From contig JAHEBA010000002.1 of the NCBI GenBank assembly GCA_024642465.1, positions 1 through 64,000 on the forward strand: DNA of 64,000 nt. Reading direction: 5' to 3'. This DNA is from Alphaproteobacteria bacterium (GTDB taxonomy: Bacteria; Pseudomonadota; Alphaproteobacteria; Rhizobiales; Aestuariivirgaceae). The position numbers were made by a program, and so were the translations under genes. Shown here piece by piece: positions 44,218 through 53,320 of this stretch (position 1 is the first letter of the stretch; the number at the start of each line of letters is the position of its first letter). The notes below the pieces were generated by a model. The model ran no database searches, was not told the origin of the DNA, and worked only from the letters and a program-made list of their open reading frames with translations.

Positions 44218-44901
44218 ATGGATGATCGTCCGGTGCTGGTGACGGGTTTCGAGCCTTATGGCGGCCGCGGCAGAAACCCGGCGCATGAAGTCATGCAAGC
44301 TTTGCATGATAGGGTCATCGGCGGCAGGCGCGTGGCAGGAGTTGGCCTGCCTGTGTCGCTGGGCCGCATGCCCGCCATTGCCACTGCCTTGCTGAATGAC
44401 ATCAATCCGGCAATCGTGATCAGCCTTGGGCTATGGCCCGGTGAAAGCCTGATCCGGCTGGAGCGGATTGCCGTCAACATCGCCGACTTCGAGATTGCCG
44501 ACAATGAAGGCGTTCTGGCGGTCGACCAGGAAATCCGGTCGAGCGAGCCTGCTGCGCTCCTATCAACCTTGCCGTTGCGCGCCATGGAGAGGGCCATACT
44601 GGACGCCGGCATACCGGCGCGCCTGTCTGCGACAGCCGGCACCTATCTTTGCAATGCGTGCCTGTACAACTTCCTGGCCGCGGCGAGACAGCACCCCGAT
44701 CCGGTGGAGTGCGGCTTCATTCATGTGCCCTATATGCAGGAACAGGTTGCGGAACTTCTGGTGACGATGCGCGAGCAGGCCAGCCTCGAAGTGCACCAGC
44801 GCCGGGACCTCGCCTCGATGAGCCTGAGCGATATTGTGAGGGCAGTGGAAATTGCGATCGAGGCCAGTTGTCACGCGGTATCCGGCGCGGTGACTGTCTA
44901 G
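44218..44901 (+). CDS. pcp: Pyroglutamyl-peptidase I
   Basis: A 227-residue cysteine peptidase of family C15, which removes N-terminal pyroglutamate from peptides in the cytoplasm. The opening VLVTGFEPYGGRGRNPA is the family signature. The catalytic triad is E82 (RLERIAVN), C145 (GTYLCNACLY) and H169 (CGFIHVPY). Length is slightly above the usual 210-215. AGGAGAA precedes ATG. It is probably monocistronic. The local abundance of glutamine-derived osmolyte genes (NAGGN) is suggestive but not close. Confidence 0.9.
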   Translation: MDDRPVLVTGFEPYGGRGRNPAHEVMQALHDRVIGGRRVAGVGLPVSLGRMPAIATALLNDINPAIVISLGLWPGESLIRLERIAVNIADFEIADNEGVLAVDQEIRSSEPAALLSTLPLRAMERAILDAGIPARLSATAGTYLCNACLYNFLAAARQHPDPVECGFIHVPYMQEQVAELLVTMREQASLEVHQRRDLASMSLSDIVRAVEIAIEASCHAVSGAVTV

Positions 44902-44979
44902 GCTTTCCCGCAGGCCGTTCGTGTCACGTACTGCACTTATGAAGGGGGCTGACTCAGGCAATTTGACCCGTTGTGCCGG

Positions 44980-45612
44980 TCAAGGCGTGCTACCGGCACC
45001 GTGGCCTTGCAGGTTCGCAAGCCTGGCTTCCAGTTCGGCAATGCGGCGGTCACGTTCGGCGATTGCCGCAGTGACGTCGTCGAGGTCGATGCGCTGCAGG
45101 ATGTGGGACGGACAGTTGGCGTCCCAGGCGAGGACATGGAACAGGATCGCGCGTTCAGGCCGGGCCTCGTAGTTCTCAGGCATCAGGCTCGACACGAGGG
45201 CCTCGTCTCCCTCAACGGCGCGTGCGGTTCCCCAGATCTTGACCCGCCTGCGGTGTGCGAAGTCGATGAGGAACAGGTGTGCCTTCGGGTTGTCGGCGAG
45301 GTTGCCAAGCGTGATGTACTGCCGGTTGCCGGCGTAATCGGCAAAGCCGATGGTGCGTTCGTCGATGATGCGGAGGAAGCCGGCCGGTCCGCCCCGGTGC
45401 TGGATGTAGGGCTGGCCGCTTGCGTTGGCCGTGGCGATGAAGGCGGTGGTCTGGTGGGCGATGAAGGCTGCAAGATCAGGTGTGATCGCCGTTGCCCAAG
45501 ATCCCTTCTGCTCCATCCTTGCATAGGCCTGGCGCGAGCCTTTCTGCTCCTGAATCGCCTTCACCGACGGCGTGAACGCAATGTCGCTGGCGTATGTGTC
45601 TTCGGGGTTCAT
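44980..45612 (-). CDS. Pyridoxamine-5-phosphate-oxidase-fold flavoprotein
   Basis: A 210-residue protein of the split-barrel PNPOx family. The core is FIAHQTTAFIATANASGQPYIQHRGGPAGFLRIID, followed by GNRQYITLGNLADNPKAHLFLIDF and RRRVKIWGTARAVEGD, the FMN-binding pattern. A C-terminal coiled segment (AAIAERDRRIAELEARLANL) may mediate dimerisation. True PdxH is not indicated, and many relatives bind FMN, F420 or heme. The second of two closely spaced ATGs is preferred because GGAG lies six bases upstream. It converges with pcp. Confidence 0.8.
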   Translation of the reverse strand: MNPEDTYASDIAFTPSVKAIQEQKGSRQAYARMEQKGSWATAITPDLAAFIAHQTTAFIATANASGQPYIQHRGGPAGFLRIIDERTIGFADYAGNRQYITLGNLADNPKAHLFLIDFAHRRRVKIWGTARAVEGDEALVSSLMPENYEARPERAILFHVLAWDANCPSHILQRIDLDDVTAAIAERDRRIAELEARLANLQGHGAGSTP

Positions 45613-45718
45613 GGTCATCTCCGGGAAGCGTGCGGGTTGGTGATGATTAAGGCCGCGATCCCGCAAGCGGGTGTTGGCTGGGCAGGGCCGCGGCTGGTGG
45701 CACGTCTAGGCTGTCAGC

Positions 45719-46213
45719 CTAGCTGTTGACCTCGGCGACTTCGACTCGATGCATGGCCGGCCAGTTCTCATAGGCCTTTGCCAGCGTGCCTTCCTTGTCT
45801 TCGAGGTACTTGCCGAAGGCAACGGCATTCAGGAACACGTACAGCTTGCCGTCGACGATGTCGGCGAAGTGCGGGTCGGCATCGAGCTTCTTGTTGATGG
45901 CCACGCCGAAGGCGCAGAAGCCGCCGAACTGGGGCAGGTACTGGCCGGGATCGGCCTTGAACTGCTTCATCGTGTTCTCTGACGTGAAGTAGTAGGCAAC
46001 GCCGTCATGTTCGGCGGTAAAGGTGGCGTCTCCGGCGACGACAGACTTGCCGGTTGCCAGTGCGACGGCGTCACCGCCGCGCAAGGCAACGCCTGCGCTG
46101 GAGAGCGTGGTTCCGACCGAGACGTTGTACTCGTCGGCAGCAAAAGACGCGGTTGGCGCGGAAAGCACGGCAACGAGCGTGGTGGCGGCGATGAGGTTCG
46201 TGAGGGTGTTCAT
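45719..46213 (-). CDS. Exported YHS-domain protein
   Basis: A 164-residue protein with a cleavable signal peptide (hydrophobic residues 7-22, ending TASFAAD). The YHS-like core is DGVAYYFTSENTMKQFKADPGQYLPQFGGFCAFGVA, seen in a family called YHS (seleno)proteins. The single Cys in GGFCAFG may bind metal. It starts immediately after the TGA of the upstream cysteine hydrolase frame (AAAGGAAA ribosome site), indicating the same transcript. It may bind a metal in the periplasm. Confidence 0.8.
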   Translation of the reverse strand: MNTLTNLIAATTLVAVLSAPTASFAADEYNVSVGTTLSSAGVALRGGDAVALATGKSVVAGDATFTAEHDGVAYYFTSENTMKQFKADPGQYLPQFGGFCAFGVAINKKLDADPHFADIVDGKLYVFLNAVAFGKYLEDKEGTLAKAYENWPAMHRVEVAEVNS

Positions 46214-46214
46214 T

Positions 46215-47206
46215 TCAAGGTTTCCTTTCGTATGTGCCGACCCTGTCGAGGGCCGATTTGAGCCTGCGGAACGTGATGTGCTGCAGGTGGTGCCGGACCA
46301 TGCCGGCGGGGGGCCGGAGCCGCGCGGGGAGACGGCTCCGGCCGGCAGTCAGGCGGGGGAGGGCGCTTATGCGCTTGACTGCCTGTTCGGTTGTCCACAT
46401 GGCGTTCGCCATCATGCGGAAGTTGATAAGGGCGGCGAGATAGCCATCGCCTTCCGGCACCTTGGCGCCGGCGGTGGCATCGCGCACCACGGCCACCTCG
46501 AAGCCCTGTTCGAGGAACTCGCGCATGTGGGATTCGACGCACAGGTTGGCCGACATGCCGGCGAGGATGACCTGGTCGACCCTGAGCTTGCGCAACTGCA
46601 GGCCGGCGTCGTTCTGCTCCGGTCCATAGACCTTGTGAGGCGAGGCGATGATCGTCTTGCCGTCGAAGATGTAGTCCTTGTACTCAGCCATGAAGTCCGC
46701 GCCGGAGCCGTCGAGCCCGTCGGTATCGAGCGGGCCGGGACGGTCGAACATGGCGATGGAGTGCATCACCTTCTCGAGCGCGCCTTCGAACTGCCAGCGA
46801 TGGTCCTGCGGATAGTAGTAGTGGGGCGAGATCACCACCGGCATGCCGGCTTCATTGGCGGCGCGGAACAGCCGGCCAAGATTGTTGGCGACATCGTGCT
46901 CGGTGACGCTTTCGCCGACGACGCCCCAGGCAACGCCATTCGGGCTGAGAAAGTCGATCTGTGGATCGACGATCAGGAGTGCGGCGCGGCCCTTTTCCAG
47001 TTCCATGGTCGACGCGGGCAGGGCGGGATTTTCCGGGTCGGCATAGGCGGCAAGGCCGGCCGCGCTGGCTTGCGGATGCCAAGGCCAGAAGACGCCATGG
47101 CGACTGCTGCAAGACCCGCGGTGCCGGAGGTCAGCAAGTCCATGCGCCGGATTAGCGCGCCGTGCCCGTCTTCATGATGATGGTGGTGGTGATTGCACGT
47201 CGTCAT
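46215..47206 (-). pseudogene. Frameshifted Tat-exported cysteine hydrolase (isochorismatase family)
   Basis: The largest intact frame (46215-47006, 263 residues from MELEKGRAAL) contains the isochorismatase-like core: D14 in LIVDPQIDF and C156 in GMSANLCVESHMREF. Upstream, in a frame offset by one missing base, lies ATG 47206 with a strong AAGGAG. It encodes a His-rich start (six His in a row) and a Tat-like signal IRRMDLLTSGTAGLAAVAMA. Coding character then moves to the main frame (ASAAGLAAYADPENPALPAS). At the other end, one extra G in the five-G run 46355-46359 appears to skip a stop at 46349-46351, giving an Arg/Pro-rich tail that runs through a perfect hairpin. The original gene was probably 46349-47206, encoding an exported cysteine hydrolase. 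Confidence 0.7.
46312..46343. terminator. Perfect 11-bp GC-rich hairpin
   Basis: GGCCGGAGCCG (46312-46322) pairs exactly with CGGCTCCGGCC (46333-46343) across ten bases. It lies just downstream of the inferred native stop of the cysteine hydrolase and about 100 bases before the YHS gene. No U-tract follows, so it may be an intercistronic stabiliser rather than a terminator. Confidence 0.5.
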
Positions 47207-47301
47207 TGTCTTTCTCCTTCAGTGGCGGGCACGGGGCCTCATGGTCATGGGGTGATCACCGGACAACGGATCCGGCGGTACGCTCAGGTACTTCTGCCGG
47301 C

Positions 47302-47766
47302 TCACAGGCCGAGTTCGGACAGTCCAGGGTGCCCATCCGGCCTGGGGCCAAGAGGCCAGTGGAACAGGCGCTCGCTTTCAATGATGGGCAGGTTGTTGAT
47401 CGAGGCGTGGCGGACAGCCATCAGGCCATCGGGAGCGAACTCCCAGTTCTCGTTGCCATAGGCGCGGAACCATTGGCCGGCGTCGTCATGGGCCTCGTAG
47501 GCAAACCGAACAGCGATGCGCGAGCCGGAGAAGCTCCAAAGTTCCTTGATCAGCCGGTAGTCCAGCTCGGCCTGCCATTTGCGGGTGAGGAATGCTTCCA
47601 CCTCGGCACGACCGGCCACAAACTCGTTGCGGTTCCGCCACTGCGTGTCGGGCGTGTAGGCAAGAGCGACCTTGCCGGGGTCGCGGCTGTTCCAGGCATC
47701 TTCGGCGGCGCGCACCTTGGCGGCGGCCGAGGCGGCATCGAAGGGTGGCAGGGGCGGGCGGGTCAT
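47302..47766 (-). CDS. DUF1348 family (nuclear transport factor 2-like fold) protein
   Basis: A 154-residue small protein. The family motif [31 protein letters not shown] is followed by [27 protein letters not shown] and [14 protein letters not shown], all characteristic of DUF1348. The cone-shaped NTF2/SnoaL fold binds small hydrophobic ligands, and no enzyme activity is established. ATG 47766 follows TTGGAGAG. It is transcribed divergently from a TetR gene across a region with two ACCGATC-type operator halves, so it is likely the regulator's target. Confidence 0.85.
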   Translation of the reverse strand: MTRPPLPPFDAASAAAKVRAAEDAWNSRDPGKVALAYTPDTQWRNRNEFVAGRAEVEAFLTRKWQAELDYRLIKELWSFSGSRIAVRFAYEAHDDAGQWFRAYGNENWEFAPDGLMAVRHASINNLPIIESERLFHWPLGPRPDGHPGLSELGL

Positions 47767-47785
47767 GGTTGGCTCTCCAATGTGT

Positions 47786-47819
47786 ACCGATCTGTTCATT
47801 TATAAATGGACCGATCGGT
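47786..47819. promoter_or_regulatory. TetR-type operator candidate upstream of DUF1348 gene
   Basis: The perfect palindrome ACCGATCGGT (47810-47819) and a second ACCGATC (47786-47792) flank the AT-rich palindrome ATTTATAAAT (47798-47807). ACCGATCGGT-like sites are known for several TetR repressors. The pair lies 20-55 bases upstream of the DUF1348 start, where repressor binding would block RNA polymerase. Confidence 0.5.
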
Positions 47820-47937
47820 AAACTATATCAAGCCAGAAGTGCGATTTTTCTTCAGTCCATCGTGGCGTAGGTGTCTATATTACTGGTTTTAGGAGAGAAA
47901 TTTCAACAGCTTGATATCCCGGAAGCCATTTGTCATA

Positions 47938-47949
47938 TACTGATCAGTA
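47938..47949. promoter_or_regulatory. Palindrome overlapping a -10-like box before the TetR gene
   Basis: TACTGATCAGTA is a perfect 12-base palindrome just upstream of the TetR start. It overlaps TATACT (47936-47941), which could be a -10 element with TTGATA (47911-47916) as -35 at a long 19-base spacing. It is compatible with autoregulation. Confidence 0.35.
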
Positions 47950-47965
47950 CATTAAGGAAGCCGAA

Positions 47966-48529
47966 GTGCGCCCAAGCAAGCGAGACGAACTGGTCCGGAA
48001 GGCCCTGGAGATCTTTTACCGGGAAGGCTTCCATGCAACCGGCATGGACCTGCTGGCGGCAGAAACCGGGATATCGAAGACCACGATGTTCAAGCACTTC
48101 TCCAGCAAGGAGGAGCTGATCCTGGCGGTGCTGCGGTTGCGCGACCAGGAATTCCGCAACTGCCTGTTCCGCCGGATGGAGCAGGCCGGACGCCCGCGCG
48201 CCCAGTTGCTGGCCATGTTCGATGCGCTGTCAGAGTGGTTCGGCAGGCCGGAGTTCCGCTCGTGCATGTTCATCAAGGCGGCGTCGGAGTATCCCGATCC
48301 GCGCCATCCCATTCACGCGCAGTCAGCGGAGCACAAGCGGTTGCTGTTCCTCCAACTGCAGAAGATTGCCGCCGATGCCGGTGCGCGCGACCCGGACGCA
48401 CTGGCCAGGGCACTGCTGTTGTTGAAGGAAGGTGCGATCGTTACGGCGCACCTCGGTCACGAGGCCGATCCGGCGGGAGACGCAAAGGCTGCCGCCTCCA
48501 TCGTTCTGGCCGCGGCTCTGGACAGTTGA
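47966..48529 (+). CDS. TetR-family transcriptional regulator
   Basis: A 187-residue repressor. The helix-turn-helix region RDELVRKALEIFYREGFHATGMDLLAAETGISKTTMFKHFSSKEELILAVL occupies the first 50 residues, and the rest is the helical ligand domain (AMFDALSEWFGRPEFRSCMFIKAASEYPD). GTG 47966 is preferred because AAGGAAG lies just upstream, though a TTG at 47930 is also in frame. It is divergent from the DUF1348 gene with palindromic sites between, so it probably represses that gene and itself. Confidence 0.85.
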   Translation: MRPSKRDELVRKALEIFYREGFHATGMDLLAAETGISKTTMFKHFSSKEELILAVLRLRDQEFRNCLFRRMEQAGRPRAQLLAMFDALSEWFGRPEFRSCMFIKAASEYPDPRHPIHAQSAEHKRLLFLQLQKIAADAGARDPDALARALLLLKEGAIVTAHLGHEADPAGDAKAAASIVLAAALDS

Positions 48530-48619
48530 GGCAATTGTCGCATGCCGCAAGGGCTGCGCTGGCTGCGCGTGGCCTGTTGCGACCCGCCAGGATCTGTTGA
48601 TCGGCATCCCGGCATGAGT

Positions 48620-49492
48620 TCAGCGGAGTTCGCAAAGCTGTGCCGCCACCTTGTTCGACGATTGGGCGAACAGGCTGATACTGAGCGGCACCGTGTCGTT
48701 GTCCTGATTGCAGATGACCAGGGAGCCATTTTGAACTTCATTGTAGATGAGGCTCATTGGCAGCCAGGCCAACCCGAGGCCCGCCAGCGCCATTTCCTTG
48801 AAGCCTGCTGAAAACGCGCTTTCCGCGACAACGTGGCTGTCGTCATTCACGCTGGTGACGCCAGCGCGGGTGAGCGTCTCGCCGAAAAAGCTTCGCGGGG
48901 GATAGGTGATGACAGGCAGGTCCGCGGGCGGACGGCCCTCGACCGGGAGCAGGAAGCGCAGCGAGCCGCCGACAACGGGAACCAGCCGGTCCTGTCCCCA
49001 GACTGAACGGACGATGCCGTCGTCAAAAGGCAACTCGACGTCATTCTCACGCTCATAGCACATCAGAAGCGAGGCCTCGCCACGCAGGAACAAAGAGATG
49101 CACTCGTTGTGATTAGCCGCGCGAACCCGGAAACCGGTCATCGGATATTGCTGGCGTGCCGCGGCCGCAAACTCCGGAAAGGCTGACTGGATCAGGGAAT
49201 GCTGCGCTGCTATCGACACGATCGATCGGCCGGGGTCGTAACCGGCGATGCGCTGACGCAACTCTCGCACATGCCCGACCAGCGCCTCCAGTTCACCCGA
49301 ATTGGCAAGCAATGCGGGTTCAATCTCAATCCGGTTCGAGTCGCGCTTGACGATCGGGCGGCCCAGCCATGTTTCGAAGCTTCGGATCCGGCGCGAGAAG
49401 GCGGGCTGGGTCACATTCCTGCGCCGGGCCGCGCGGCTCATGTTGCCTTCTTCTAGCAGGACGAGAACGTCGTCAAACAGGGTCAGGTCCAT
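48620..49492 (-). CDS. LysR-family transcriptional regulator
   Basis: A 290-residue LTTR. The winged helix-turn-helix is [40 protein letters not shown] (residues 4-43). The effector domain starts near residue 90 ([28 protein letters not shown]). It is transcribed divergently from the PLP-enzyme gene, with a perfect dyad of LysR form between them, so it most likely activates that enzyme in response to its substrate or product. Confidence 0.9.
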   Translation of the reverse strand: MDLTLFDDVLVLLEEGNMSRAARRRNVTQPAFSRRIRSFETWLGRPIVKRDSNRIEIEPALLANSGELEALVGHVRELRQRIAGYDPGRSIVSIAAQHSLIQSAFPEFAAAARQQYPMTGFRVRAANHNECISLFLRGEASLLMCYERENDVELPFDDGIVRSVWGQDRLVPVVGGSLRFLLPVEGRPPADLPVITYPPRSFFGETLTRAGVTSVNDDSHVVAESAFSAGFKEMALAGLGLAWLPMSLIYNEVQNGSLVICNQDNDTVPLSISLFAQSSNKVAAQLCELR

Positions 49493-49505
49493 GGCAACTC
49501 CAATC

Positions 49506-49528
49506 TGCTCATACTCAAGATATGAGCA
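49506..49528. promoter_or_regulatory. LysR-type operator, perfect dyad
   Basis: TGCTCATA (49506-49513), seven bases, then TATGAGCA (49521-49528) is an 8+8 perfect inverted repeat containing the T-N11-A core of LysR binding sites. It lies 14 bases upstream of the LysR start and 75 bases upstream of the PLP-enzyme start. Confidence 0.65.
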
Positions 49529-49602
49529 TACCTACAAATTGGCATTTCTCACCAGAACAACCGGCATCTAGTCTGCGCCAAACATTGAGTGGAGAGAAAT
49601 TG

Positions 49603-50700
49603 ATGGCCGAACTTCATCCTTCTAGCGGGTCGCAGGACAACCAGGGTGCCGGAGCCCCCGCGGCGAACCGGAAGAGCCTTGCAAGCGCGCTTGCGGCGTT
49701 TCCACGGTTGCGGCTGGGGCATCTGCCCACGCCGCTTGAACCCATGGACAGGCTGAGCGAACACCTGGGCGGACCCCGGTTCTGGGTGAAGCGCGATGAT
49801 TGCACCGGATTGTCGACCGGCGGCAACAAGACCCGGAAGCTCGAATTCCTGATGGCCGAGGCAATCGGCGAAGGTGCCGACACGATCATCACCCAGGGCG
49901 CGACGCAATCGAACCACGCCCGCCAGACTGCCGCCGCGGCGGCGCGGCTGGGGCTGAAGTGCCACATCCTGCTTGAGGACCGCACCGGTTCGAACGACGC
50001 CCAGTACACGCTGAACGGCAATGTGCTTCTGGACAGGCTGCACGGCGCGACCGTCGCCAAACGCCCAGGCGGCGCAGACATGGCTGCCGAAATGGATGCG
50101 CTGGCGGACACGCTGCGGGCCTCGGGCGCGCGGCCTTATGTCATTCCCGGCGGTGGCTCGAACACCACGGGGGCGCTTGGTTATGTGAATTGTGCGCTCG
50201 AGCTCAGCGAGCAGGCCGCGGCGATAGGTTTGAAGATCGACGCGCTGGTTCATGCCACGGGCAGTTCCGGCACCCAGGCCGGCCTTGTCGCGGGGCTGGC
50301 CGCCCTTCAGAGCGACATTCACCTTCTGGGCATCGGCGTGCGTGCTCCGCGTGAGAAGCAGGAAGCGATGGTGTTCGATCTTGCGCAACGCACGGCAGCG
50401 CGGATGGGCCATGAAGATGCCGTCCGCCGCGAGGATGTGCGTGCCAACTGCGATTATGTGGGCGCAGGGTACGGCATTCCGACCCCGGGCATGGTCGAGA
50501 GTGTCAAGCTGCTGGCCGAAATCGAAGGCCTGCTGTTCGACCCGGTGTATTCGGGCAAGGGCCTCGACGGGTTGATCGACCTGACCCGCAAGGGCGCCTT
50601 CGACGGGATGGAAAACGTGGTCTTTCTCCACACCGGCGGGTCTGTCGCCCTGTTCGGCTATCCGGAAGCATTCGACCTGCCGGGCTATCAGGAAGGTTGA
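49603..50700 (+). CDS. PLP enzyme of the D-cysteine desulfhydrase / ACC deaminase / L-cysteate sulfo-lyase group
   Basis: A 365-residue fold-type-II PLP enzyme. The PLP lysine lies in [18 protein letters not shown] (the K of NKTRK). [17 protein letters not shown] binds the substrate carboxylate and [15 protein letters not shown] grips the phosphate. The same group includes D-cysteine desulfhydrase, ACC deaminase and L-cysteate sulfo-lyase (CuyA). ATG 49603 follows GGAGAG by six bases, and the long open frame upstream overlaps the divergent regulator and is not coding. The 30 residues before the fold are a low-complexity extension. The product would be pyruvate or 2-oxobutyrate plus ammonia. 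Confidence 0.85.
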   Translation: MAELHPSSGSQDNQGAGAPAANRKSLASALAAFPRLRLGHLPTPLEPMDRLSEHLGGPRFWVKRDDCTGLSTGGNKTRKLEFLMAEAIGEGADTIITQGATQSNHARQTAAAAARLGLKCHILLEDRTGSNDAQYTLNGNVLLDRLHGATVAKRPGGADMAAEMDALADTLRASGARPYVIPGGGSNTTGALGYVNCALELSEQAAAIGLKIDALVHATGSSGTQAGLVAGLAALQSDIHLLGIGVRAPREKQEAMVFDLAQRTAARMGHEDAVRREDVRANCDYVGAGYGIPTPGMVESVKLLAEIEGLLFDPVYSGKGLDGLIDLTRKGAFDGMENVVFLHTGGSVALFGYPEAFDLPGYQEG

Positions 50701-50836
50701 TGAGCTGCAGACCGACGGGGCGCCTGATGAATCTGGACTAGTGCGGCAAGCGCGTGCCAGTTGCTGACGCTTGCCGGCCAGTTCCGGATGTGGCTCCCTC
50801 CGCTAAAACAGAAACCTGAGATCTGGAGCGGGCCAA

Positions 50837-53257
50837 ATGAAGTCTGGCGCACGGGTGGTGGTGATCGGCGGTGGCATCGGCGGCTGCTCGGCGCTCTATC
50901 ATCTGACACAGGAAGGCTGGAGCGACGTGGTGCTGCTGGAGCGGGACGAGCTGACGTCCGGCACCACCTGGCATTCGGCGGCGCAGGTGACCAATTTCGG
51001 CGCGGTGCAGACGATGGTGGGGCTGAAGAGCCATTCCATCCGGCTGTACAAGGAACTGGCGGACGATCCCGAATACCCGATCAACTATCACCATGCGACG
51101 GGCGGCATCCGGCTGGCCTCGAGGCAGGATCACATCGACGGCTACAGGCACTTCATCTCGATGGCCAGGGGCATGGGGGTGAACTTCGAGCTGATCGATG
51201 CGGATGAGTGCAGGAAGCGGCATCCGCTGATCACCACGGACAACCTGCTTGGTGCCCTGTGGGACCCGCTGGATGGCGACATCGACCCCGCCCAGCTGTG
51301 CCAGGCGCTGGCGCGGCGCGCGCGCAATGCCGGAGCGGAGATCTATCGCCATACGCCGGTCACGGGCCTGGCGCAGAAGGCCAATGGCGAATGGGTCGTG
51401 CATACGGCGAATGGAGACATGACCTGCGAGCACGTGGTCAATGCGGGTGGCTATAGGTGCAACGAGGTGGCCGCGATGATGGGCGTGGAACTGCCTGTCG
51501 CCTCGATGGAGCACCAGTACTTCCTGACCGAGCCGATTGCCGAGATCGAGGCGCTGGACTTCCGGGTGCCGCTGATCCGCTGCCCGACCGATGACTTTTA
51601 CTCGCGCGCCGAGAAGAAGGGCCTGTTGGTGGGCTTCTACGAGCAGGACTGCCGCACGTGGGGGCTTGGCGGCATCGACCCGGATTTCACCAACGCGCTG
51701 TGCCCGGATGATCCCGACCGGGTGCTGCCGGTGCTGGAGAACGTGTTCAAGCGGCTGCCGTGCCTGATGGAGACGGGCATCCACACCATCATCAACGGGC
51801 CGATCACCTATACGCCTGACGGGTTGCCGCTCGTCGGGCGCATTGCCGGCAAGCGCAATGCCTGGTGCATCACCGGCCTCCGGGCCGGGCTGGGTGAGGG
51901 TGGCGGGCATGGTTGGTTGCTGGCGCAGCAGATCGTGCATGGCGAGGCCTGCTACGACACATGGTGCCTGGACCCGCGCCGGTTCGGGCCGTGGGCCACG
52001 CCGGAGTACACCGCACTCAAGGCCGTGGAGGATTACCAGAACGAGTTCCGGTTCCACATGCCGCATGAACATCGCCCGGCAGGCAGGCCGATCCGCACCA
52101 CGCCACTCTACGAGACGCTGAAGCAGGCGGGCGCCGAGTTCGGCACGGTGGCAGGCTGGGAGCGGGCTCAATACTTCAAACCGTCGCCGGAGTTCCACGA
52201 GGTGCACTCGTTCCGTTTCAACGACACGTTCGACGTGGTTGCGGCAGAAGTGAAGGCGGTGCAGGAACGGGTCGGGCTGATGGAGGTGTCGGGCTTCAAC
52301 CGTTTCGAGATTTCCGGTGAGGGCGTGCATGACTGGCTTGACGGCATCATGTGTTCACGCGTGCCGCGGAAGGTTGGCAAGGTGGGGCTGTGCTATTTTC
52401 TCAATGACGACGGCAACGTGAAGGGCGAGGCGACGCTGGCCAACCTTGCCGGCGGCAAGGTGTGGTATGGATCGGCAGCCGCAGCGGAACAGCACGACAT
52501 GGACTGGCTGCGGGCCATGCTGCCGGGCGATGGTTCGATCCGGATCGAGAGCCTGACGGCGTCGCACACCATCCTCGTCGTGGCGGGGCCGAAGTCGCGC
52601 CAATTGCTACAGGCTGTGTCACCGCGGGACGACTGGTCGAAGGACGGCTTCCCGTGGCTCAGCGTGCGCAAGGTGCACTTAGGCCATCATGCCGTCATCG
52701 CCATGTCGGTAAGCTTCTCCGGCGAACTGGCGTGGGAACTGCACGTTCCGAATGCGTCGCTGGTTGGCGTCTACCAGACGCTGGTCGAGGCCGGCGAGGC
52801 GTTTGGTCTGGCGCACTTCGGAATGTACGCGACGGAGTCGATGCGGCTTGAAAAGGGCTACCGTCACTGGAAGGCGGACCTGATCACCGAGCTCAATCCG
52901 ATTGAATCAGGTCTTGAACGTTTCGTGAGTCAGAACAAGGACTTCCACGGAAAAGCGGGTATGGAGAGTCAAGTTTCAAAGGGTTTGCGCAAGCGGTTCG
53001 TGTTAATGGCGCTTGATGCAACCCATTCCCCGGCGCACCCGGGCGACAGCATCATGGCTGATGGCAAGGTGATCGGCACCGTCACGTCTGCGGGCTGGGG
53101 TTACAGGGTCGGCAAGAACCTTGCCATGGGGTTCGTCGATCCGGATTTCGCGGACATCGGGATGCGGCTTCAGGTGGAGGTGATCGGTGAACCTGCCGGT
53201 GCAACGGTGTGCGCGCCATGCCTGTACGACCCGGAGAATTTACGCGTCCGCGGATGA
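50837..53257 (+). CDS. Dimethylglycine/sarcosine dehydrogenase-like flavoprotein with GcvT domain
   Basis: An 806-residue two-domain enzyme. The N-terminal FAD-dependent oxidoreductase (about 1-370) has GGGIGGCSALYHL (dinucleotide motif), and H46 in SGTTWHSAAQ, at the position where mammalian DMGDH attaches FAD covalently. A middle FAO_M region follows, then GcvT aminomethyltransferase-like domains (about 430-720 and 725-800) that bind tetrahydrofolate and capture the released one-carbon unit. The reaction would be oxidative N-demethylation of dimethylglycine, sarcosine or a related N-methyl amine. This is the logical step after betaine demethylation, linking it to the Rieske cluster 41 kb away, but linkage is inference. 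Ribosome site GGAGCGGG precedes ATG. Confidence 0.85.
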   Translation: MKSGARVVVIGGGIGGCSALYHLTQEGWSDVVLLERDELTSGTTWHSAAQVTNFGAVQTMVGLKSHSIRLYKELADDPEYPINYHHATGGIRLASRQDHIDGYRHFISMARGMGVNFELIDADECRKRHPLITTDNLLGALWDPLDGDIDPAQLCQALARRARNAGAEIYRHTPVTGLAQKANGEWVVHTANGDMTCEHVVNAGGYRCNEVAAMMGVELPVASMEHQYFLTEPIAEIEALDFRVPLIRCPTDDFYSRAEKKGLLVGFYEQDCRTWGLGGIDPDFTNALCPDDPDRVLPVLENVFKRLPCLMETGIHTIINGPITYTPDGLPLVGRIAGKRNAWCITGLRAGLGEGGGHGWLLAQQIVHGEACYDTWCLDPRRFGPWATPEYTALKAVEDYQNEFRFHMPHEHRPAGRPIRTTPLYETLKQAGAEFGTVAGWERAQYFKPSPEFHEVHSFRFNDTFDVVAAEVKAVQERVGLMEVSGFNRFEISGEGVHDWLDGIMCSRVPRKVGKVGLCYFLNDDGNVKGEATLANLAGGKVWYGSAAAAEQHDMDWLRAMLPGDGSIRIESLTASHTILVVAGPKSRQLLQAVSPRDDWSKDGFPWLSVRKVHLGHHAVIAMSVSFSGELAWELHVPNASLVGVYQTLVEAGEAFGLAHFGMYATESMRLEKGYRHWKADLITELNPIESGLERFVSQNKDFHGKAGMESQVSKGLRKRFVLMALDATHSPAHPGDSIMADGKVIGTVTSAGWGYRVGKNLAMGFVDPDFADIGMRLQVEVIGEPAGATVCAPCLYDPENLRVRG

Positions 53258-53320
53258 ACATTGCCGGCCTTCTTCATCCGGAGGCCTTGGCAACGTGAAG
53301 GGCTGCGGGCTTGAAGACAC

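Noticed and set aside
46023..47177. Plus-strand open frame of 384 codons opposite the YHS and cysteine-hydrolase genes
   Set aside because: Its translation is low in recognisable motifs and is explained as the antisense shadow of two supported genes, although frameshifts on the other strand made it worth checking.
50701..50836. Possible glycine riboswitch before the DMGDH-like gene
   Set aside because: Only 136 bases, with no recognisable paired-aptamer sequence blocks.
50738..52330. Minus-strand open frame of 530 codons
   Set aside because: Antisense to the DMGDH-like enzyme. His/Arg-rich composition and no domain, so a shadow.
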